From: Umbelopsis ramanniana AG
Lineage: Eukaryota; Mucoromycota; Umbelopsidomycetes; Umbelopsidales; Umbelopsidaceae
Direction: 5' to 3'
Length of the DNA stretch: 64,000 nucleotides
NCBI RefSeq assembly: GCF_025399195.1
Contig: NW_026252090.1
Span: forward strand, 1 to 64,000
The notes under the pieces are model-generated. The model saw nothing but the letters and a program-made list of their open reading frames with translations. It did not search any database and had not been told where the DNA came from. Of the stretch, positions 1 to 15,838 are shown one piece after another. Positions within the stretch are counted from its first letter, which is position 1, and every line of letters begins with the position of its first letter. Made by a program: the position numbers and the translations under genes.

Positions 1-1749
1 TTTTTCAAAAGGGGTCTACTGGTAACAAATTCAAACTTACCCATGACTTTAAGCTGCTCATATCATTCTTGATGAAACTTGCCAGACCTTCAATGCCGTT
101 GTAAATCTCAGGAACTTGTTGAAGCTTGAAATAAAAGTAATGTCAGTGATGTTTTATAAACAAGGTGTCGCACTACCTCACGTTACCCCGTCCCTATCTA
201 TTACCAGTTTGGAGCGAATAAGCTCGTGCCACCAATACGGTAAATCATCTTCGGTATCGCCAAATGATACCTTGACCACGTCAAATGGAAAACGAATCAT
301 GCCGTCTTGGCAATTGTCCAAGTTGTTTTGATCTTCATCGCCGTCATCGTCTCTTGTCTTGAACCAACGACCACCGTCTGGGAGTTGGTCACGGTGTATC
401 ATCAAATTAGTGTCCATTGTAATTTTGATGTAAGGTGAACTGGTAGATTGGAAGGTGACACGATTACAAACAGTGCGAAGTACTAAATAATTACAAGCTG
501 TTATTAATATGAAATAATGAGGAAATTCCGCCGCACAAACATATGAATACACATGCGACATTTTTTTTCTGGAGGCTAAACCTCCCATATATAAAAAAAG
601 AAGCCCTGGGATATACTAACCTGGAGTCGAGCCATCGTTGACAAGATTTTGAATGAAAGTTGCGTTAGGCTCAACATCCTCCATGTCGTGACCGTTAGCA
701 CGCAATTTATCAAGCAAATCATATAAACTCCATTCTTTGTTTATCCAGCGTTCTAGATACTTTTGTTTCGTTCGAATAGATCTAGTACGATCTTCACCAT
801 CCATGGCTTTTATGAAGACTTCCTGGCCAGCGTTGGTCCATTGTACCTTGACAATCTTTGAATGATCAGGCTGAGTTGGCTTATCCAACACAACGGATGT
901 AACTTTCACACTGATAGAGTCGTTGGCGCCATTCACCAATTTCGAGTTTAGGGACAAATATTTGAGAAAATGCATCATGAGATTCATTGAATTATCGGCA
1001 TGAACCCACCACGCCTGGCTACGACGAGAAATAAAGGTCTCTCCAGTTAAGGAGATAGGTGACAAGGGAGGCGATTCCGGTGGAGCCCGATTGGCACGCA
1101 GCGAATCATAGAGACTGCAGACTTGCATAACCATCTTATCAAGGGTATCTTTGGTGTAAAGCATGCCCAGATTTTCAGCAAAGAATGGGTTGATATGTTG
1201 TCGCAATAAGCTGAGTGCATCCGTATGCAAAGTATGAAACAACTGGAGATCACAGACGGATGCACTAATGTCGTCAAGGGTTCGCTCGAAATCTATGAAA
1301 TTGGCTAAGCTGGTTTGCTCCGTCACTTGTCTGGAGGCATGCTGAATCCTTCTTTGTAATTCTCCGAGTTTAACTTTGACAAAATCGGAAACCTTCCAGT
1401 AAAAAGAAAAAAAAGATAGGGCGTCAGCTAACACTTGGACAACAAGCTTTTCTACGAGACTTGGCTTGACCAAACAGTTTCAATTCACTTTTTTCCTTTC
1501 CCTTTTTACCTTTGTGTACTCTTCGGCGATCGCTTCAGTGCATAGGTTGTTTTCCATGCTAGTATTGATACGATCCAAATCAAAGTAGTAAAACTTCCAG
1601 GATAGAACCATTTGATCTGACCATCTTCTTTTAAATGCGGCATCGAAGGCCGGCTCCATGCGAATGCTACAATCGCCCGATTTTGGCACAGGCAATTCGG
1701 AACGTCGATATGAAACAGCTGTCATGATGGCTAATACAAATGCACACAA
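1..1749 (-). CDS. SPX-VTC domain protein, vacuolar transporter chaperone subunit (3' end beyond window)
   Basis: Probable accessory or catalytic subunit of the vacuolar VTC polyphosphate polymerase complex. The first exon region (1480-1749) and 616-1473 carry a diverged SPX part with a FVKVKLGELQRR helix. Next comes a VTC tunnel-domain signature: DKPTQPDHSKIVKVQW, then exons at about 178-494 (LRTVCNRVTFQ; MDTNLMIHRD; FPFDVVKVSFG; WHELIRSKLV) and about 55-123 (NGIEGLASFIKND). Splices that fit: 178/123 and 616/494, with a donor near 54. An in-frame TGA at 1480-1482 means a short intron of about 45 bp must lie near 1460-1505, and a second may lie near 1390-1440; both are uncertain. The usual FVERKTH motif reads VFIKAMDG, and the lysine expected in the FPYxVLEVKL motif is replaced, so a non-catalytic Vtc2/3-like role is inferred. 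The C-terminal membrane domain is off the window. Confidence 0.7.
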
Positions 1750-5790
<4,041 letters not shown>

Positions 5791-6370
5791 ATACGCTGTT
5801 TAGATACACAGGCGGGTCGAGATTTTTCCCTGCCTCGAGTATAGTATACGTATGCATCCACAGCGTTGGTCTTTACTGTTTGGTCTTTTTTTTTCATGCT
5901 GATCTTCAAAACTTGCTGTTATTTCTTTTTTGTAATAAAAATGGGATCAAAATTTGTAAGTAAAAAAAAAAAAGCAGACAAGGTTTGGGATGGGGTTTCC
6001 GGCATGATGATGCGACTCAAGACACTTGGCAATGACTAATACGCCTGATACTTGATTCATCCGATGTGCACACACCGGTTAAAGTCACTTTATTACACAT
6101 GGTATCCATACTGGTGTATGAATGAATTCATAGAAAGAATATTAGCAAGAAAAAAAGGTGAGAGAGGGCGGACTATAACAGTTTATGGGAAGAAAAGAGA
6201 CATAGTAAGCAACAAACCGATGACTTGTCACGGTTGATATGTCTTTCAGTCTTAACAAAAAAAAGGGAGGGGAGGATCCAAAAATTTTTTTTTTGGTTGT
6301 TGAGTTGTCCGGAGGCATCTACCTTGCTCACGACAGAGATCATCCTATTGGGGGTGTATGCTCCTTTTGT
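5791..6370. other. Convergent 3' flank between PAB1 and GSK3
   Basis: Contains the PAB1 3' UTR with a poly(A)-signal-like TAATAAAA near 5933 and an A-run after 5960. No coding potential is recognised; the short open frames on + are not conserved-looking. Confidence 0.5.
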
Positions 6371-8186
6371 CTAATCCAAGGATACCAATCGAAGTTTTTC
6401 GGCTGGTATTGGTACGAAGTTATTCAGATCGATACCTCGTGAGTAGAGCTCTTGCTCACAGTGTGCAGGTACCAGTTGTGGTATGAGATCAGGACGGATG
6501 GAAAGTTCTAAACGGATTGAAAAATTCATGAGCACGCTGTACCTCATCCCATCTCACCTCACTTTTTGCCGATCGCCCATAAACTTTAATCCCACACAAC
6601 GAAACTGTCACTTACCGTGCTGAGTAAAATTAAAGAGGGGAGGAAGTTCACGACCATTTGCCATACGGGTGTCGGGATGTCGCAATTCATCAAAGAAAGG
6701 ATGGATCATAGCTTCTATAGCCGTTAAACGGCTATGAGGGTTATACTGCAATAGATGGGAGATCAAATCGATAGCCTCAGGCGGAGTGCGTGATCGGAAA
6801 ACTTTGGAGAATGGGTGTGGTTTGATTTGTGGGAACTTATGTTCGGTGTAATTAGGATTCATTGTGGCAATTTGCTCTTTGGTGGGCGTACCGAGCACCT
6901 TGATAATCTCAACCAGTTGATCAATACCGCTTTCGCCAGGAAAGAGCGGCGTTCCTAGCAACAATTCTGCTGTAACACATCCAACCGACCAATTATCGAT
7001 AGCTGTAGTATAATTTGTCGCTCCAAAAATAAGCTCTGGTCCTCGATAGTATCTTGAGCAAATATACGAGACGTTGGGCTCTCCCTGCACTAAAATCTTG
7101 GCACTGCAGTGGGGTACAATGCGGTTAGAACATCATGACCATTGTATCACATAATGACGGGTGAACTACATACCTGCCAAAGTCGCAAAGGGTCAAAACT
7201 CCTGTAACTGGATCCAACAACAAGTTCGGTGGCTTAAGATCACGATGGCAAATGCCGAGCGAGTGACAGTATGCCAGTGCTCGAAACAACTGATATATGT
7301 AAAGCTTGATTTGTTGCATCGGCATTTGTTGTTTGACTTTAGCGTAGTGGCGAGATGCCCGATAAAGAGTTTCCGGCATGTATTTCATGACGAGATTGAG
7401 GTAAACTTCGTCTTTCTACGTTAGCCCCCAAGAAGAATGAAAAAAAAATTTGAGGTAAATAAATAAAAAATGTTCACCAACCACCGTTTGTGCAAAGATG
7501 CTGATAGCTTAGGCATTTGTTTGCCTTTCTTTTTTTTTTTGACCCTCACCTTTGTGTCTCCTTGACTGTAGAAATAAGCGCGCAAAGAACAAATATTAGG
7601 GTGGTCTAGTACACGCATGATCTGGAGTTCACGGTTCTGTATAACAACAAGCCAGTTAACCTCCATGATGACCTTCAGTTATGTAGCCCATAACTGCCCT
7701 ACCTTAAATCGCCTATCCTGCATGACTTTCTTGATGGCGGTGTCTTCGCCACCCTGAACAAGTTTGGCGTGATAAACCACACCAAAAGAGCCATTACCAA
7801 TAATTTTGTAATTGGTATATTTCAACTGAATGTCTTGACCGGTTCTACCATCCTTTGCTGCTACTGATATAATACGCAGAGGATCAGTGTCTCCTAAAGT
7901 GATCCAATTGAGAAGAGGGATGAGATTTTAGTGATGATGTCAAAGGGGACATGCTGAAGGCGACAAGTATATTGAGATGATATGAGGTTTTGATCAATTG
8001 AATTGGTGCAATGAAGAAAAGTCGGTTTGGACGAATGGGAGGTGTTACCGGACATTGATTGGTTCCATTGCGAAGAAAAGTGTTGCCAGGGATGAAAAAT
8101 ACGTCGACGTCGTAGGCGAGATCATAAAAAGGATAGATTCAACCTGAATAAGTACCTGGTATTTTCATGCTATTGAGAGATTGCAT
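6371..8186 (-). CDS. GSK3: Glycogen synthase kinase 3 (shaggy-type Ser/Thr kinase)
   Basis: Proline-directed CMGC kinase of the GSK3/shaggy family. Six exons read 8156-8186, 7703-7893, 7550-7636, 7174-7415, 6616-7103 and 6371-6507; they sum to 391 codons plus stop. Visible motifs: glycine loop [28 protein letters not shown], catalytic loop [17 protein letters not shown], and the activation-loop tyrosine in [13 protein letters not shown]. The C-terminal exon gives the family tail [16 protein letters not shown]...[11 protein letters not shown]. Two small departures from the common motif are HRDxKPPN (usually KPQN) and RYYRGPE (usually RYYRAPE). The 262-bp intron after the 31-nt first exon is unusually long for this window. 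Divergent from GDA1. Confidence 0.95.
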
Positions 8187-8560
8187 GATGAAAACGAAGA
8201 ATGAGCTGAAAAAAAGGGCCACGGATTTTCCTTAGCTAACAACAACAAATCGGTGCACAGGCCCGCTTGAATTCAATGGAAGCTCCCCCAATCGCAAGGC
8301 AAGGAAAGTGTTTTTATGAGCGAATTCCAAGTTGTCAGATTCAATGTTGACGTCGTTGTGTTGCCTCTGGAACCAGTCCATAATTGGGATGTCTGGCATT
8401 TCATTCCTCGGTCCCTGAACAGGGTTAAATTTTTTACTTCTCTTATAACCACCACCCCCAAGCTTTGTCCATAGTGATTCCCTCTGCCACTCCTCATCAT
8501 CAACATCAGAGGAAAAGCTCTGTCTCCATCAAAGGACACAAAAACCGTATATCACTTTTG
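8187..8560. promoter_or_regulatory. Divergent promoter region, GSK3 / GDA1
   Basis: About 370 bp separate the two start codons. An upstream in-frame extension of GDA1 exists from a TTG at 8465 but has no ATG, so the region is read as promoter plus leaders. No defined factor site is claimed. Confidence 0.5.
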
Positions 8561-10112
8561 ATGAACCACATGACGTCGGCTACCTCCACTACCAAGCGGA
8601 AATCCCTCTTAATCCGCTGTGCTCTCGCGGCATGTGCCACCCTCCTCATCCTGTGGATGCTATTCCCCACCGAGCAGTACGATCAGCTGAAAGAGGCTGT
8701 CAAGCAGATGCCAAGCGAGACCAATGATGTTGCCGATCAACTCCCCCCTCCTCCACCTATAGAACAAGGTAATGTCAACTAAACGCACATGCCAAGTAAT
8801 GCCACTCACTAATGGGATTTTCTTTGTAGATAAAGATGTACAGCCCGCCAATCCAAAATTAACGTCTAGTCATTGCACGCAGCCTCATCCAGGCAAACCC
8901 TTAATTCAATATGCACTTATGATCGACGCTGGTTCATCAGGCTCTAGAATTCATGTTTATCGATTCAATTATTGCAAGGCTGATCCCGAGCTGGAAGACG
9001 AAGTCTTTTTACCCATCAAGCCCGGTCTTTCTACCTACAAAAATGACCCTATTGCCGCTGCCAAGAGTTTGGATCAACTGCTAGAAGTTGCTCTTAAGAC
9101 TGTCCCCAAGGAACTTCATCACTGTACCCCGATTGCCGTCAAGGCTACTGCTGGTCTCCGAGCTATTGGCCCTGAGAAGGCTGACGATATCCTCAAAGCG
9201 GTTCAGAATCATCTCGAACATGACTATCCATTCCCTATTGTCAAGAAGGACGGTGTGGTGGTCATGGAAGGTAGAGACGAAGGTGTTTACGCTTGGATTA
9301 CCGTCAACTACCTCCTTGGCAACCTTAAGGGAAGCCGTCACGAAACTGCTGCTATTTTTGACTTGGGCGGTGGCTCCACACAAATTGTTTTTGAACCCAA
9401 ATATCTCGATACGGACCGCATGGCCGAAGGTGAACATAAGTATCAGCTCAATTTTGCTGGTCAAAGTTACGATCTCTACCAACATTCTTACCTTGGCTAT
9501 GGGCTCAACTATGCTCGTGACACCATCAAAGAAGAGATGGTCAACGCCTGGGAAGAGCATACATCCGTTCAACATCCCTGTCTCTTCAAAAATTACACTG
9601 AATCCTTTAAGCGTAAGGACGAATCCGAAGTGACTTTGGTTGGAACTGGAGCTGGCCATACCCAATGCCGTGGCGTGGTGGAAAAGATGATGAACAAGAA
9701 TGCCAAATGTGCTTTATCGCCTTGCTCCTTCAATGGTGTCTACCAGCCCTCCTTGCAGGATACCTTTGCCAGTCATGACTTATTCGCTTTCTCCTACTTC
9801 TATGACATAACCCAACCATTGGGCATGCCTACTGAGTTCAGCGTTGGAAGCGTTCGCGAGATGGCTGAGAATATTTGCGCTGAAAACTTCTCTGCTATTG
9901 AACACCACCCTGGTGCCGTTGAAGCTGTTCGTGCCAACCCCAACTACTGCCTTGAATTGACCTACCTGCATGAGTTGTTGCGATCAGGCTACGGCATCCC
10001 TGATGAACGTATGGTCAAGACCGCTCAAAAGATCAACGACGTTGAAACCGGCTGGAGTTTAGGTGCCTCCATTGCTGTTCTAGACGAAGCTCAGTTATGC
10101 CTCATCAAGTAA
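8561..10112 (+). CDS. GDA1: Golgi guanosine diphosphatase (GDA1/CD39 apyrase family)
   Basis: Type II Golgi membrane enzyme that hydrolyses GDP to GMP, driving exchange with imported GDP-mannose for glycosylation. Exons 8561-8768 and 8830-10112 give 496 residues. The ATG at 8561 precedes a basic stretch and one signal-anchor helix (about 19-35, RCALAACATLLILWMLF), followed by a Pro-rich stem. Apyrase conserved regions are all present: DAGSSGSRIHVYRF, VKATAGLR, GRDEGVYAWITVNYLLG and DLGGGSTQIVF. Several C-terminal cysteines and N-glycosylation sequons suit a lumenal domain. A poly(A) signal AATAAA lies near 10225. Confidence 0.95.
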
Positions 10113-10605
10113 AAAATAGTACCTAGCCTCCCATTTTTTTCGTTTCGTTTACAATAATGTGTATTTGCTTCTCATCCTCCAATCCTATCTGTTTTTTTAA
10201 AAACCCGCAATTCATTTACCAGAAATAAAATACAACAACAGATCATCCATTGTAACTGAGTATGGAAAGGAGTTTATAGTTAACTATACTTCTTGAAGAA
10301 ACACAAAATGATAAAGTCCAAATCGTTAAAAGCGGGAAGGAAAAAAACAGCAAAATATACAAAAACTGATACGAAAATAGGGTAAAGGTGTAGAGCACGG
10401 CAAGATCAAAGGCATTAAGTTGTAAAGAAGGAAAGAAAGAAAAAAGGGGGCTCTACGGACGTACAATGGCCATGTCTGTCAACATAGCAAACGGAAGGTA
10501 ATAATGATACAAACCAGTGGATGTGAATAATAGATTTAAGCAGCAGCAGCATTAATAAGGCAACCGAAATACAATAGCCGTTAAAGAAGAAAAAGAAGTA
10601 GCAGT
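10113..10605. other. Convergent 3' flanks of GDA1 and the MHR protein gene
   Basis: Contains the GDA1 poly(A)-signal-like AATAAA near 10225, A-rich tracts and short repeats such as GCAGCAGCAG near 10541. No gene is seen. Confidence 0.5.
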
Positions 10606-13147
10606 TTAGGGAATGCGATGAGCCAAGTGAGGAGCATTGGTAGAGGAGAATTTACATCTAAAAAAAAAAAAGAGATTTTTTTCGTCATGTCAATTACCAC
10701 TGTACATCCTATCACCTAAAAAATATAAACGTTGCATACCTCCAGTTTTTAATTTGATCGTCTGCTATGCCGGTCATGAACACATCCTCGGGTTCCATTT
10801 TGACAGGCAACCCATCAACTTGATAATCCATCATGACGGAATCAACTTGTCCTTCCACCAAAAACTTTTGAAGTGCTTCTTGTGAAAGGGGGGCGTTCGG
10901 AGTAGGCGCTCCGGTGGAAGGCATCTCGCTGGACATGGTCAAGTCATCTCCCCACAGATCCCCTACATCACCTGATTCCAGTCCATAGGTATCCTGACCA
11001 TCCACATCCATGTGCATTCCGTGTAAAGTGAGGAACTGCTGAAGGCAGATCGTCAAATCGGCTGGAAGTCCTTGATAATGGATACTGCCGTTACTGAGAA
11101 TCTTGAGAATCCGTTTGATCATATATCTAGCATTGCGCCGAATGCCTTCGTCACGACTCAAGGTATTTCGGCAATGGATGGTAGCTGATTGATATAAGCA
11201 ATTGACGAATTGTTGGAACACGCACCATCCATATTGCTGAGTAATCAGATCTGCGATCACGACGATACGGTTTGCGGCGTCCGTACAAATAGCGTGGGAC
11301 AAGTTAGCGTATCGGTTGGGAGATGATTTAGAAGATTGAAACAAGACGCGGGGAGGGAGCGACTCTGAAGCAGGAGAAGTGACAGGCGAGCGAGATAAAG
11401 ATGCTGGTAAGAAGGACTTATGCAGTAAGATCCATTGTGTTTGGTATTGCAACATCAATAAAAGGGCCGACTGATCCCGGAGCTCTTGGGCATCCATGGA
11501 CTGAGTTAAATCCGGTGGCGAAGCAGTGTCGGGCGGGGAAGGAGTAATGCCCGGTGATACATAGTGCTGATGTTGTTTTCGTCGTCGTGGATAGTACGAC
11601 GATTGATTGGATGACACGGATGATGACGACGAAGTCGACGTAGACGGTGATGGGTCGATGCGTAAATAGTCCGGTAAACGACGATACCATAGATTGAGAG
11701 AAGACTCTAACACTGCGACTTTCTCAATCCAGCGAGAACTTGGTTCGCCTTTGCTTTGGGCTCTCTCATCTGTTAAAATTTGGGCCTTTTTGCCGATTTT
11801 GGCTAACTCCAATAGATGGACAAAAAACGTTTCTTTGGCAATGGTTTTATCGTCAAACTTGGCCAAGTCGTTATCCATTAATTCTTGGTTTAACGTGAGC
11901 ATTTCGTAAAAATCAATATCGCATGCCTTGTCGTCCAATTGGGCGCAATCCACCATGTAGGCGGCCAACACCAGATCGTTGTAATAGACCACGAGGAACG
12001 CTTTGAGATACCTTTTACGTAGGACAAGGTCTTCAGGTAAATTTCTTCGCCTATGCATGCCAAGCTCCAACATGATACGAATGCCAAGGCCCATGTAGAG
12101 TCGTGCCTGTGAATGCTTTTTGCACAAAACCAAGAACATGGCAAGATTCATGAGGGCTTCGATGGTAGAGCAGTCGGGGGTATCGAAGCAATCGGTCAGT
12201 AGCTCGCGAGCGCGGTCAAAATAAACCCGAGCAATATCATGACCATTGGGGCAAATGGTTTTGTCATGACGAACCACATGCAAAAAGACAATAGCCAGGG
12301 CAGAATCGACACATAATTGATTGCGCTTGGGGTCGTCGGATCGGTGCCAAAAAGTATCCCAGTCTCCCGAGAATTTAGGATGCAAGCAATCCCAATAGAT
12401 TTGACAGATATATTGCAAGACCTGCGGCGATACCTGATCGGCCACTTCACGTGCAGTTTCGTTGACGCCCTTGTCGAAAAACTGAGGCTCAGGACGTAAG
12501 CCAAGAGCGGTTGACCAGAATTCCAAAGTAGGATCTACATCAGCAGGCTTTTCTTCTATTTCCTTATCATCTTGAGGATCAACCTCCTGTTGAAAGTTCT
12601 TATTTTGTACATTGATTAAATCATTTTCTACTTGCTGTATCTCTTCTGGTTTGGCTAAAAGCTTGATTTTGTGCACGGCATCGACCAGTTGATCAATACT
12701 GGTAATGTTGGTTTCCAAACTCATGCTTCCTTGAGGCTCGAATGAAAAGGTCCATTGCACTTTTCGTTGTTGCTCGTCTAACGTGGCCGGGGTGGTGGTA
12801 GGGAGTGGGTTGGCAGACGTGGTTGCCAGCGGAGGAATCATTTCCACCGGGGGTGGTTCGACGTCTTTCTTGCGTTTATCAAAATGAACCGAAGCTTTCT
12901 CCAGTTCTTTCGTCATACGATTCAAGACAGGGGTTGTTTTCTCAATCCATGATTCAATTTCGTAAAATGTGATTTGCAGTGCCTCGAGGTCGTCATGCTG
13001 AGCTTTCTTAGCCTTGGCCTGGGATTTAGCATCGGTTCCCTTGACGGCATGTCGACAGCTTGAAGGATCATCACAATCACATTCATGGTGGCGGGACGAC
13101 GATGCGGTTGAGCGCTTGCCGGAAGCTCTCATGTCGGCTGAGCGCAT
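10606..13147 (-). CDS. Fungal-specific transcription-factor (MHR) domain protein lacking a visible zinc cluster
   Basis: Two exons, 10740-13147 and 10606-10657, give 819 residues ending in HRIP. A long middle region matches the middle homology region of Zn2Cys6 regulators: FDRARELLTDCF, then ARLYMGLGIRIMLELGMHRRR. The usual N-terminal six-cysteine cluster is absent; the N-terminus has only HHECDCDDPSSCRHA, which lacks Zn2Cys6 spacing, followed by a predicted helical stretch and Ser/Pro-rich linkers. The C-terminus is acidic with several D/E and M residues, possibly an activation region. It may be a regulator that has lost DNA binding or that works with a partner; the target is unknown. The start is the first ATG of the frame; an upstream exon cannot be excluded, although none with cysteines is seen before the next gene. 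Confidence 0.75.
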
Positions 13148-13212
13148 GCAGCGAAGAGGAAAAGCTTAAAAAAGAGAAGAAGTGTGGAAAGGAAGTGGTG
13201 GCAAACGACAAC

Positions 13213-13272
13213 ACATATATATAATGGATATATATATATTTAAATATATATAATATGAATAAATTATATATT
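13213..13272. repeat. AT-rich microsatellite tract
   Basis: About 60 bp of TA/ATAT repeats interrupted by TTTAAA, lying between the divergent/convergent gene ends. Simple-sequence DNA. Confidence 0.8.
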
Positions 13273-13392
13273 CTGGAAATACTCCCCCTTCTTTAAAATG
13301 AGATAGAAAGCCCAGTGGTTTAAAAAAAATTCCAGACTGGGTTCCAAGAGAATTTGTGAGTCACGCACGCTCAAATAGACGGACGAATCATG

Positions 13393-14361
13393 TTAAGCGT
13401 AGTATTGAATTTTGCTGCAGGTTGCTATGATTTTATCCACAAATTCTGTCTTCTCCAAGCAATCTTTATCCGAGATGCCTCTTTCTTTCAAGATCTGTCT
13501 CAATTCCTTGTTGCTCTTCTTTAACAAATCCTCTCGGCTATCGGTGATCAGCGGTAAAGCAGTCGGAGGAGGAATGGCCCTCTCCGCAGCTGCTTGTAAG
13601 ACATCCGAGAAACGTGGTTCCATCGGATGTCCATGGTGAATTATCTTGTTATGTTCCAGAATAAATGCAGCTGGGATACTTTTGGTGTTTGTAGGCTCCA
13701 TAAAAGCTGGCAATCACCGCATTTGTTAGAAATAGCTGCATATGGCAATGGGCTTGTACTGGTTGGGTTTCCCCCTTTCCTTTCGCCTACCTTTGTTCGC
13801 TTCTCCACGTCTATCAATCGCTACAGCGTAGTCCATGTTGCTGCCTTGTCCTTGCACAAATTGCTTGACTTTCTAAAGTAAAAAGTCCCCCATGTACAAC
13901 GTTACCCGAATTCATATGAACAGAACAAAGACAGATAAACGGTATAATTAACTCTTCCTATTCGTCCGGCCGGTCTAAGAATGGAATAAGGTTTTCCCCC
14001 TTACCTCTCCATCTTGCTCGTTGGTGATTCCAATCACCACCACATTCTTCTGACGATACTTCTTCGCCAAATCACTGATATGAGGGATGCTATCTCTGCA
14101 AGGTGGACACCAACTGGGGTACTCTCCCATGTTTAGTTCGCCACACTGCGGATATTCGTAACCCCGAGGCTACTTTGAAAGACTCACGTTGCCCAGAATT
14201 CAATCACCACCACTGGAAATCTCCATGAGGTTAGCACAGCAGCCGGTGGCCATTTGAGTATGCAGGCAGTGTTTACCTTTGTTAGCTGTGTCGGCTCCAA
14301 TGGTAATGGGATCCCCTTTGACAAACTCTAGTCCTCCTAATTCCTTGATGGTGGTATTCAT
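13393..14361 (-). CDS. Thioredoxin-fold (TlpA/AhpC-like) protein with C-terminal SAP-like/ARMET-C-like helix-turn domain
   Basis: Five exons: 14277-14361, 14188-14212, 14005-14113, 13791-13872 and 13393-13706; 204 residues in frame. The spliced frame gives VVVIEFWATWCPPCRDSIP, a redox-active CPPC in a thioredoxin fold, followed by KNVVVIGITNEQ and a cis-proline region SIPAAFILEHNKI. The last 45 residues (LLKKSNKELRQILKERGIS..CLEKTEFVDKI) resemble the SAP-like C-terminal domain of MANF/ARMET and related proteins. No signal peptide is visible, so a cytosolic or nuclear place is possible. The second exon is only 25 nt. The combination of the two domains is unusual; oxidoreductase activity is inferred from the motif only. 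Confidence 0.8.
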
Positions 14362-15326
14362 GTTGATGCGGTGGAAAAATCTCGAAAGACGCCGGCTGAG
14401 CTCTTGTACGAGCGTGCCATAAAAAAAATGCAAATTTTGGCACCAGTTACCACTGAAGGCTCCCAACATCCCTTAAGCTATTGCTACTTTTGCTGTGCTT
14501 CTCAGACTGTCTGCAGGAACTGCTTCAGTTTAATTTATGCTGGCCTGAACACAACTTCCGCGCTAGCATCGCTGTATTTTTTTTTGTAGCTCTCGTCAAC
14601 TTTGAATGCGCAATACCAATCACTAAGAAATAGATTTTTTTTTGAAAAAAAAAAAAAAAAACCAAGTAAGGGTGAACCAATAGCTCAATCTCTCATACAT
14701 GAAGACACTATAATGCTGTTCGTGTTTTCGTTAACGACACTGAAAATGTACTGCTCTTTCTCGAACGATGACGGAGTTGTTGTGTGAACGGCGATCGTCG
14801 GCACCACCGTGTCACAGTACGGTGACTGCGTGGTCTATTGGCAGCAAGGCGATCGTGTTGTTGGATGAATCCAAGATCACGGACTAGCGCCACTGGATGA
14901 TAAGAATCCAATTGCGCTTGCAGTCCTACCATGGCTTGAAAGTCACCGACAATTTCAGATAAACTTGCCAGAAGGCCTTATATTTCCAAAGACAAGGCTT
15001 CAAACCCAACCTTGTTCTACTCGAGCCAATTGTCATTCTTATAGAAAAGGCAGCTCGGTTACAAAGGATTTCAGATTCGAGTGATATCGCCAGTAACCCA
15101 TTCTGCTAAACCACATTTGAAGATCTTTGCTGAAGTGTCCCAGGTCCCTTGTCAGGGTCCAGCTGGTGTGTCGGTTCAGTCGTGAGGACCTTGCCCTATT
15201 ACTTTCCTTGGCTTTGCACTACACGATCAGACTTGATGTGGAAGGAATACTTTTATTTACATGATACTATAATTTTACGTCTATTCATTGCTGCCAACCA
15301 ACCAAAAGGAAAAAAAAAAACCATAA
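14362..15326. other. Intergenic, no gene recognised
   Basis: About 1 kb with a 16-nt A run near 14646 and a region at 14760-14940 that is open on the minus strand without any family match or splice support. It could be decayed coding DNA; nothing can be asserted. Confidence 0.4.
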
Positions 15327-15838
15327 TTATCGCTCAATGAAGGAATTCAATACCGTTGCAACGTGTTCTATTCCTTGATTCCATCCATGTTGACAATGAT
15401 ACTTGACAGTGGCCATTAAACCTAGGTCCCGAGTGAAGTCTTGACTGGACGTTCGGACAAATTCCTATAAGAATAAAGGTTAATGTCGAACCTACTAAGA
15501 CACCTTCGCTATCTTTTCACGTGCCCGGTACTCACCTCGTCCTGTAGAGAATGTGGTACGCCGCCGCCATTTTCAAGCTGCCGTCTCATGTGGTCCAACT
15601 TGCTAGTGACATCCGCTGTCAACGTTTTGGCTGATGTTGAGCAAGAATGCTTGAACATGGCTGCGGCAAGAATGCCGCCAGTTAGGCCCAAAATAAACGA
15701 GGTCACCTTGATCCCCGGCATGGTCCTCGCTGATGCTTTTATTCGGTCTGCAAGACGGATTTTTGGTGCTGGTGGATCCAATGGATCAGCTGCAAACAGG
15801 CTGAATCGCGGCTTGGGTCGTTTATGTGGAAAGGACAT
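15327..15838 (-). CDS. Small single-pass membrane protein, MICOS MIC12/Aim5-like (tentative)
   Basis: Exons 15536-15838 and 15327-15464 give 146 residues. The N-terminus is basic and proline-rich, followed by a transmembrane helix (about 47-65, KVTSFILGLTGGILAAAMF) with a GxxxG-like motif, then a short coiled coil (LDHMRRQLE) and a C-terminal amphipathic part that includes a WN pair (HGWNQGIEHV). This layout resembles the fungal MICOS subunit MIC12/Aim5 of mitochondrial crista junctions, but sequence identity is low, so the assignment is a suggestion. The start codon is the first ATG of the frame. Confidence 0.55.

Noticed and set aside
9081-9665. Long antisense frames within GDA1 (also within CPA1 and PAB1)
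   Set aside because: Shadow frames of strongly expressed, codon-biased genes; no independent domain content.
14650-14740. Possible tRNA: GGTTCACCC-like box followed by a long T run on the minus strand
   Set aside because: No A box at the right spacing and no acceptor stem pairing with TACTTGG upstream; the T run is part of a general homopolymer.
14708-14932. 74-codon minus-strand frame that might be a transposon or pseudogene fragment
   Set aside because: No motif of a known transposase or protein could be named and no terminal repeats are seen.
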